Source: an uncultured Acidobacteriota bacterium (GTDB taxonomy: Bacteria > Acidobacteriota > Vicinamibacteria > Vicinamibacterales > UBA8438). From it: a stretch of DNA of 7,196 bases. The stretch is taken from positions 1 through 7,196 of the forward strand of contig CALBET010000999.1 of the NCBI GenBank assembly GCA_937888665.1, read 5' to 3'. The stretch's first letter is position 1; each line of letters starts with the position of its first letter. The position numbers and the translations under genes are program-made. The notes below the pieces were generated by a model. The model was not told where the DNA came from, made no database searches, and saw only the letters and a program-made list of their open reading frames with translations. Of the stretch, positions 1 through 4,979 are shown piece by piece.

Positions 1-32
1 CAACGAGATCGTGCTCGAGCACGATCTCGTTG
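1..32. repeat. Perfect 32-bp terminal palindrome
   Basis: The first 16 bases (caacgagatcgtgctc) are followed immediately by their exact reverse complement, with a CTCGAG centre at 14-19 and no spacer. The palindrome begins at base 1, and the protein similarity of the overlapping peptidase gene is lost close to its inner edge. A no-loop palindrome of this size inside a coding gene at a sequence end looks more like a fold-back or assembly-end artefact than a biological site. A real cruciform or protein-binding site cannot be excluded from one sequence. Confidence 0.9.
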
Positions 33-1190
33 CGACTCGCGCTGCAGTCCCAGCTCGTGATGAATCGTCACGAAGTCTTCGTCATTGATTCCGATACACA
101 TCTTGATGCGCACGTCCGATTCATAGTCGAGGTCCCACGCGCTGGCGTGACAGACCACGTCGCGATCGGCCGGCTGCAGGAAGAGCGACCGATCCCAGAA
201 CGTGGACGGTAATGGATCGAACCCCAGCGAGCTGAAGAACCGCTCGCCGTATCGCACCATCTCCAGTTCGTCGACTCGATTGGACTCGAGCAACTCTGTG
301 AGGTCGTATCCTGGGTCCGACCGCGCGGGCCCGACGAGGTCGTAGACATTGGCCCAGGTCTGACTCCACATGTTGCCGAGCAGGTGGGCCGGTATCGGCT
401 CGTCCGGCGGCACGACCGCCGACCCGTACTCTTCCGCCAGCTTGGCCCGCACATGACAGTGCAGCGATTCGTAGAGCGGCCGCACCTGGGTCCACAGTCG
501 CTCCAACTCGCGGCTGAATTCATCTGGGGGCATGTCGTAGCCGGCCCGCCACAACTCACCGAGGTCGGTGAATCCGAGATCGCGCGCGCCGGCGTTGGCC
601 AACTCCACGAACCGCGCGTACTGATCACGCATCGGGGGCGACACGGCGCGCCAACCGATCCACAAGTCGAGCAGCGCGTCGGTGTCGCGGCTCTCGGCGA
701 ACAGCCGTTCCATCTCTGGCAACGAGAGGCACTCCTCGCCATCGCCGCCCGGGCAATATGTCCCGCGGCCGTAGGTGCTTTCCATGCCCGTGGTGATCCG
801 GGAGAGTTCCGCCTGCAGCGCCGGATCGGCCGGCGCCGCCACCCCCATCGACGTCTTCAGCAGCAACACCTTGCGTCTGAGGTCCTGTGGCAACTCGAGC
901 GCGTCGAAACGCGCCGCCTCGGCCGCCAACTCCATCGTGGCCCCGATGACAGCGGTCTGCGCGTCGGCCGCGAGCGCGGTGGTGTCGTCGGTAATGTAGG
1001 TGCTTTGCACCCAGGCGGCGCGCTCCGCGTCCACCCAGAGATCGAGGAGCCGGGCCTCGGCCTGCTCCAGGAACACCCGCGCGTCGTCGACGGTCGGTCC
1101 CGGGTCGGCACATCCTGAAGCCCCGGAGGCCAGGACTGCCAGCAGTACCAGTAGGCACCACGCCGGATTCCCCGTGCGGACTGCTCGCAT
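1..1190 (-). CDS. M2-family (ACE-like) peptidyl-dipeptidase, 3'-truncated
   Basis: An exported zinc metallopeptidase of the M2 family (relatives of angiotensin-converting enzyme), which remove dipeptides from peptide C-termini outside the cytoplasm. The frame is open from ATG 1190 to the window edge, giving 396 codons of a protein that is usually 600 or more residues. A GGGGAGA Shine-Dalgarno (1197-1203) supports the start. Residues 1-26 form a signal peptide (hydrophobic 11-23) ending A-S-G-C27, a weak lipobox, so it may be a lipoprotein. Family hallmarks are HLLGNMW (269-275), the FF-SLGF-PLP-TFW block, CHASAWD (347-353) and T-I-HHELG (375-381). The zinc motif should read HEXXH, but residue 382 is Leu, and the remaining 14 residues (Arg/Ala/Ser-rich) do not resemble the family. 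This break coincides with the terminal palindrome, so the last ~47 bases are probably not true gene sequence. The gene lies 47 bp downstream of purA on the same strand and may be co-transcribed. Family is certain; intactness is unknown. Confidence 0.9.
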   Translation of the reverse strand, partial: MRAVRTGNPAWCLLVLLAVLASGASGCADPGPTVDDARVFLEQAEARLLDLWVDAERAAWVQSTYITDDTTALAADAQTAVIGATMELAAEAARFDALELPQDLRRKVLLLKTSMGVAAPADPALQAELSRITTGMESTYGRGTYCPGGDGEECLSLPEMERLFAESRDTDALLDLWIGWRAVSPPMRDQYARFVELANAGARDLGFTDLGELWRAGYDMPPDEFSRELERLWTQVRPLYESLHCHVRAKLAEEYGSAVVPPDEPIPAHLLGNMWSQTWANVYDLVGPARSDPGYDLTELLESNRVDELEMVRYGERFFSSLGFDPLPSTFWDRSLFLQPADRDVVCHASAWDLDYESDVRIKMCIGINDEDFVTIHHELGLQRESQRDRARARSR

Positions 1191-1196
1191 TGGTTG

Positions 1197-1203
1197 TCTC
1201 CCC
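1197..1203 (-). promoter_or_regulatory. Ribosome binding site of the M2 peptidase
   Basis: GGGGAGA on the minus strand ends 6 bases before the ATG at 1190. It is the clearest Shine-Dalgarno in the window and fixes the start. This start also gives a well-formed signal peptide. Confidence 0.65.
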
Positions 1204-1237
1204 GGATCGACTCGGCGTGATAGCCGCTCGGCTCTGA

Positions 1238-2563
1238 CTACAACACCGAGGCCGGCACCGCGGCGTCCGCCTGCCATCGAGCGATGAGACCATCGCGGAC
1301 CACGATGGTGTCGGCGCGGTCGGCCCCGGTCGACACGATGGCGATCGGCAGCCCGGTCACCGTTTCGATACGCTCGAGATACGACCGCGCTTCCGGTGGC
1401 AGATCCTCGTAGCGACGGACACCGGCGGTCGGACGTGACCACCCGGGCAGCGTCTCGTAGACCGGTTCGCAGCCTGCCAGCACCGCACCGTTCGAGGGGA
1501 ACTCCGTCAAGAGTTCGCCACCGTATCGGTATCCGGTGCACAGTGGAATCGCATCAAGGGCATCGAGCACATCGAGCTTGGTCACGGCGATGGCGTCGAG
1601 CCCATTCACCCGTACCGCGTATCGCACGACCACGGCGTCGTACCACCCGCATCGACGCGGACGCCCCGTCGAGGCGCCGTACTCGTTGCCGCTCTCGCGC
1701 AACTGGTCGCCCATGTCGCCGTGCAGCTCAGTCGGCAGCGGTCCCTCTCCGACGCGTGTCGTGTAGGCCTTGGCAATGCCCAGCACACCGCCGATCGCCT
1801 TCGGGCCGACGCCCAGACCCGTACAGATGCCCCCGACGGTCCCGTTCGACGAGGTGACGAACGGATACGTACCGTGGTCGATGTCAAGCATCGTCCCCTG
1901 GGCCCCCTCGAAGAGCACGCGCGCGCCATCATCCATCGCACGGGCCAAGAAGAGGGACGCATCGCCAACCCAGGATTCGAGACGAGGCCACACCGAACGC
2001 GCCTCGGCATGCACCACTCGCCAGTCGACCTCCGTGCCGCCGACCGCCCGGTTGCGCGCTGACACATTTTCGCGAATCGCCGCCGCCAGCGGACCATCGT
2101 CCGAGTGATCCCCCAGGTCCGCGATCCGAATGCCCCGGCGTGCCACCTTGTCCTCGTAGCTCGGCCCAATCCCGCGCGAGGTCGTGCCGATCTTGCGGTC
2201 GCCCCGGCGCGCCTCGGCGAGCACTTCGAGTTCGCGGTGATACGGCAGGATGACATGCGCCTTGTCGCTGATCAGGAGCCGGTCGCCGACGTCGATCCCC
2301 TGGCGCGACAACGTCTCGATCTCGGCGAACAACGCGACGGGATCCACGACCACCCCGTTCCCAATCACGCAGCGCACGCCCGCATGCAAAATGCCGGACG
2401 GGAGCAGGTGCAGAATAAACTGCGCGTCGCCGACGTTGACCGTATGCCCGGCGTTGTGCCCCCCTTGATAGCGGGCCACAACTGACACGTGTCGTGTCAG
2501 CAGATCGACGATCTTGCCCTTTCCCTCGTCGCCCCACTGCGCGCCGATGACCGCGATGTTCAC
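1238..2563 (-). CDS. purA: Adenylosuccinate synthetase PurA
   Basis: A cytoplasmic enzyme joining IMP and L-aspartate with GTP to make adenylosuccinate, the first committed step from IMP to AMP. The protein is 441 residues, normal for the family (~430). It starts at GTG 2563, because the conserved N-terminus N-I-A-V-I-G-A-Q-W-G begins directly after it; the frame is open further upstream to an ATG at 2653, but those 30 residues do not resemble PurA. Visible motifs: GDEGKGK (11-17) with catalytic Asp12; GHNAGHT (35-41) with catalytic His40; the IMP-binding block TTSRGIGPSYEDK (127-139) with Arg142; FEGAQGT (218-224) and DIDHGTYPFVTSSN (227-240); and the guanine-recognition TKLD (328-331). All expected catalytic residues are present. 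About a dozen residues after the usual end (to ...ASVL) are a short non-conserved tail. A GGGGA (2569-2573) five bases before the GTG is a fair ribosome site. No other purine gene is in the window. Confidence 0.97.
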   Translation of the reverse strand: MNIAVIGAQWGDEGKGKIVDLLTRHVSVVARYQGGHNAGHTVNVGDAQFILHLLPSGILHAGVRCVIGNGVVVDPVALFAEIETLSRQGIDVGDRLLISDKAHVILPYHRELEVLAEARRGDRKIGTTSRGIGPSYEDKVARRGIRIADLGDHSDDGPLAAAIRENVSARNRAVGGTEVDWRVVHAEARSVWPRLESWVGDASLFLARAMDDGARVLFEGAQGTMLDIDHGTYPFVTSSNGTVGGICTGLGVGPKAIGGVLGIAKAYTTRVGEGPLPTELHGDMGDQLRESGNEYGASTGRPRRCGWYDAVVVRYAVRVNGLDAIAVTKLDVLDALDAIPLCTGYRYGGELLTEFPSNGAVLAGCEPVYETLPGWSRPTAGVRRYEDLPPEARSYLERIETVTGLPIAIVSTGADRADTIVVRDGLIARWQADAAVPASVL

Positions 2564-2616
2564 TCGTATCCCCGATTCGTGACAAATGCGGCCGGAGTGA
2601 CCGCACGAAGCGATCG

Positions 2617-2622
2617 ATCCTA
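2617..2622 (-). promoter_or_regulatory. Possible purA promoter -10 element
   Basis: On the minus strand this reads TAGGAT, matching TATAAT at four of six positions including the important T-A-T. It would start transcription near 2610, leaving a leader of about 47 bases before the purA GTG. No good -35 lies 16-18 bp upstream; that space is occupied by the dyad at 2630-2648. Either an activator helps or this is a chance match. Confidence 0.3.
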
Positions 2623-2629
2623 ACAGAAG

Positions 2630-2648
2630 GCCGTGCGGCGCGCACGGC
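2630..2648. promoter_or_regulatory. Perfect 8-bp inverted repeat, candidate operator
   Basis: GCCGTGCG and CGCACGGC face each other across a 3-base GCG centre in the divergent region between purA and the ATPase gene. The dyad sits 8-26 bp upstream of the proposed purA -10, in the -35/spacer position where a regulator would bind. It has no following T-run on either strand, so it is not a typical terminator. In such GC-rich DNA, part of the symmetry could be chance. Confidence 0.35.
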
Positions 2649-2740
2649 GCCAATCAGGTGTCGCGTTCGCGCACGTCGGCGCGGCGCGAGAGCCGGTACG
2701 GAAGTCAAGGACGGATTTCAGCGCGGTCGCCTCTGCACGT

Positions 2741-2769
2741 TTGACAATCTGTGCACTCTTCTTTACCGT
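2741..2769 (+). promoter_or_regulatory. Sigma70-like promoter of the ATPase gene
   Basis: A consensus TTGACA (2741-2746) is separated by exactly 17 bp from TACCGT (2764-2769), which keeps the three most conserved -10 positions (T, A and final T). The surrounding 2741-2800 segment is visibly AT-richer than the rest of the window. Transcription would begin near 2776, inside the 5' part of the longest open frame. This argues that translation starts later, at 2841. Confidence 0.45.
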
Positions 2770-2840
2770 CTAACGTTCCGAGTGACCATCAGGTATTCCA
2801 CCATCACGCTGCCGCGTCAGCGTCACCCCGAAGAGATCGC

Positions 2841-3992
2841 GTGCCGGCTGAGCGACCTGTCATCGAACGCAGAATTCTGACCGCCCTCGAGGCTGTTCCG
2901 CCACGCATCCCGGTGGTGGTGGGAGGCTGCGGGAGCGGGCGGACCTCGCTGCTGAGCCGTCTCAGCGTCCGGCTCGGTCCGGACACCGAACGTATCGATG
3001 TCGAGCGGGTCGCCACCACGCCTGAAGGATTTCTCGCGGCGGTCACCCACGCCGCGCGGTGCCAGGCGCCGATGGCCGACCCCGATACTGCCGACCCCCG
3101 CGCGGCACGCGCCGCCTTCGATCGCGTGTGCGCATTTCTGGCTCAGGCGCGCACACCCGCCGGCCGCAGCGTCACGTTTCTGCTTGACGAAGCACTTGAG
3201 ATCCGCACGTTCCAGAGCTTCCCGGGGCTGCGTGGCGCGCTCCGCGAGTTCTGGAGTGCCCTCTGCGACAGCCCCAACCGTTTCGTGCTGTCGACCCGCT
3301 TCGTGGCGCGAGCGCGCCGGCTCTTTCGCGATGCCCCGGACCGTTTCGAGTTCGTCCATCTGCCGCCATTGAGTCCCTCTGAGGTCGGCGCCACGCTCGC
3401 GCGCATCGGTCTGGGCGCCTCCGACGGAGAGCGGCTCGAGCTCAGCCGCATCATTCACGCGCTGACCGACGGGCGCCCACGATACGTGCGACTGCTCGCC
3501 GAGGCGACCGCGGAGGTCGGCGCGGGCGACCCGGTGAGCGCGCTTGCGGCCCAGATGGCACCCGACGCACCGCTGTCCATGGCGTGCCGGTTCTGCTACG
3601 AGCTCAGGTTGCACCGGGCGCGCGGCTACGGCGCGCTCAAAGCGATCCTGCAGGTGCTCTCTCTGGAAGAGCCGTTGACGCTGACCGAGGTGGCCCACCG
3701 CCTGGGTCGGACGCCGGGCTCCACCAAGGACTACCTCTCCTGGCTCGAGGATGTCGACCTGCTGGCCGTGCGACAGAAACGGTACAGCTTCGCCGACCCG
3801 ATGCTCCGTCTGTGGGTGCACCTGCATGGCCAGACAACGCCGCCAAGCGAGGACGACCTTGCCCGGGAAGCGCAAGAGTACGCGGTCACCCGCTTCCCCT
3901 ACATGGAATCGGGTCCGGCTGTGGGGCCCGCCGTGATCGCCAGCCAGAAGAGCCGTCGCGACCACTCCTGGGGCCTGATCGAAATCGACTGA
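2841..3992 (+). CDS. P-loop ATPase with C-terminal winged helix (archaeal-type ATPase-like)
   Basis: A 383-residue cytoplasmic ATPase of the AAA+/STAND type, resembling archaeal-type ATPases (Arch_ATPase) and Orc/Cdc6-like modules. Walker A is GGCGSGRT (28-35), with Arg34 replacing the usual Lys. Walker B is FLLDE with Asp116-Glu117. A sensor-1-like V-L-S-T-R follows at 149-153 and a GRPR segment at 211-214. Residues ~263-330 form a winged helix: E-V-A-H-R-L-G, then a recognition-like helix T-P-G-S-T-K-D-Y-L, then YSFADPMLRLWV, typical of the C-terminus in this family. I chose GTG 2841 over the in-frame GTG 2751. The 30 extra codons have near 50% G/C in third positions against a far higher share in the body, the earlier start has no ribosome site, and a promoter overlaps it. 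GAAGAG lies five bases before 2841. It is transcribed alone, diverging from purA and converging with rnc. Target and role are unknown; a DNA-binding or signalling NTPase is inferred. Confidence 0.85.
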   Translation: MPAERPVIERRILTALEAVPPRIPVVVGGCGSGRTSLLSRLSVRLGPDTERIDVERVATTPEGFLAAVTHAARCQAPMADPDTADPRAARAAFDRVCAFLAQARTPAGRSVTFLLDEALEIRTFQSFPGLRGALREFWSALCDSPNRFVLSTRFVARARRLFRDAPDRFEFVHLPPLSPSEVGATLARIGLGASDGERLELSRIIHALTDGRPRYVRLLAEATAEVGAGDPVSALAAQMAPDAPLSMACRFCYELRLHRARGYGALKAILQVLSLEEPLTLTEVAHRLGRTPGSTKDYLSWLEDVDLLAVRQKRYSFADPMLRLWVHLHGQTTPPSEDDLAREAQEYAVTRFPYMESGPAVGPAVIASQKSRRDHSWGLIEID

Positions 3993-4025
3993 CGCGTCTG
4001 TCCGACTCGCACGGATTGGCGAACA

Positions 4026-4979
4026 TTACCGTCCTTCGAGTTTCTGCAAGGCCTGCTCAGCCGCCCGCTGTTCAGATTCCTTCTTGGTATGTCCTTCCCC
4101 CCGCGCCAGAGGGCGGTCTTCCGCGTAGACCTCCGTTTCAAACACCTTCCGGTGGGCCGGCCCCGTCTCGCCAATCAGCCGATAGTCCGGCAACCCCATA
4201 TCGTGCGATTGCAGAAATTCCTGGAACGCAGACTTGTGGTCCTCCATCAACCCTGGCGTGAGCCCGCCGGCGCGAACCGCGTCGAGCTGCGGCCGGAAGC
4301 ACCGTTCGAGAAACTGCTCCGCCGCCGTGATGCCACCGTCCAGATAGATGGCGGCGATGATCGCCTCGAGGGTGTCGGCGATCAGAGAGCGTTTTCGGCG
4401 GCCACCCGTCCTTTCCTCGCCGCGGCCGAGGAGCAGATGCTGGCCGAGCCCGAGCTCGTCACCCATCCGGGCGAGCGAGACGGTCGACACGATCATTGCC
4501 TTCGCCTTCGATTTCTGCCCCTCGTCCCAGTCGGGGCACTCTCGAAAGAGCCGATCGGCAATGACCAAGCCCAGCACCGCGTCACCGAGGAACTCGAGTG
4601 ACTCGTTGTCTCGCACCCCACCGCTCACGTCCTCGTGCGCTTTCGAACGATGCGTGAGCGCGTGCTCCAGCAGACCGGGGTCCGAGAAGTGATAGCCGAG
4701 CGCCTCCTCCACCGCGCGAAACTCGTCTCTGATGCGTGTCAGCCGCTCGGAGACCTCCTCGCCAAATTCGCCGATAAGCCGCGTCGCCTCCGCGGCGTCC
4801 TCCCCGTGCACCGACAACCACACCTCTCCTAGCCCCGTCAGGGTGACGGGAAAAACGGCCTGCGGCGCGCGGGAGGACACCGCGGCATGAATACCGTGGG
4901 TCTCGAGCAGCGCCCGGACGACATCGGCCTCGATACGAGACGGGGTCTGGAAGACGACGGCGGGCTCAGTGTCGCTCAT
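4026..4979 (-). CDS. rnc: Ribonuclease III with N-terminal DUF2007-like domain
   Basis: A double-strand-specific endoribonuclease that processes rRNA precursors and other structured RNAs. The protein is 317 residues, against 220-250 usually. The RNase III domain spans ~87-225: signature NESLEFLGD (125-133) gives Glu126, Glu129 and Asp133, and ADTLEAIIAAIYLDGG (201-216) gives Asp202 and Glu205, so the metal-binding set is complete. The dsRBD is 247-315, with KKESEQRAA (299-307) contacting RNA. Residues 6-72 are extra and read like DUF2007, the small ACT-like 'putative signal transducing' fold: V-V-F-Q-T-P-S-R-I-E-A-D-V-V-R-A-L-L-E, then G-I-H-A, then G-L-G-E-V-W-L-S-V and an E-D-A-x-x-A helix. 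The ATG at 4979 overlaps the preceding stop as ATGA and lacks a strong ribosome site, suggesting coupled translation. A GTG at residue 90 could in principle give a classical-length RNase III but has no good ribosome site. era and recO, often neighbours, do not follow. Confidence 0.95.
   Translation of the reverse strand: MSDTEPAVVFQTPSRIEADVVRALLETHGIHAAVSSRAPQAVFPVTLTGLGEVWLSVHGEDAAEATRLIGEFGEEVSERLTRIRDEFRAVEEALGYHFSDPGLLEHALTHRSKAHEDVSGGVRDNESLEFLGDAVLGLVIADRLFRECPDWDEGQKSKAKAMIVSTVSLARMGDELGLGQHLLLGRGEERTGGRRKRSLIADTLEAIIAAIYLDGGITAAEQFLERCFRPQLDAVRAGGLTPGLMEDHKSAFQEFLQSHDMGLPDYRLIGETGPAHRKVFETEVYAEDRPLARGEGHTKKESEQRAAEQALQKLEGR

Noticed and set aside
384..1118. 244-codon plus-strand open frame
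   Set aside because: It lies antisense to the well-supported M2 peptidase; the His/Arg/Gly-rich translation has no recognisable domain and is what GC-rich antisense frames give.
1222..1233. Small hairpin AGCC-GCTC-GGCT between purA and the peptidase gene
   Set aside because: The stem is only four base pairs and no T-run follows on the minus strand, so it is not a credible terminator; read-through from purA is more likely.
2564..2653. Thirty-codon upstream extension of purA to an ATG at 2653
   Set aside because: The extra residues do not resemble PurA, the family N-terminus begins right at GTG 2563, and the extension would cover the likely promoter and dyad.
2823..3965. 380-codon minus-strand open frame covering nearly the whole ATPase gene
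   Set aside because: The plus-strand frame has Walker A, Walker B and a winged helix in order. The antisense product has no motifs, and its length follows from the high GC content.
3987..4002. Imperfect dyad GACTGACGCGTCTGTC across the ATPase stop codon
   Set aside because: It looked like a possible bidirectional terminator between the convergent genes, but it has a T-T mismatch, no loop and no T-run, so no terminator is called in 3993-4025.
4700..4765. Separate rnc start inside the fused protein, with a GAGGAGGT sequence at about 4754-4761
   Set aside because: No start codon lies at a suitable distance after that purine run; the nearest in-frame GTG (residue 90) is about 40 bases away, so the fused form is the better reading.
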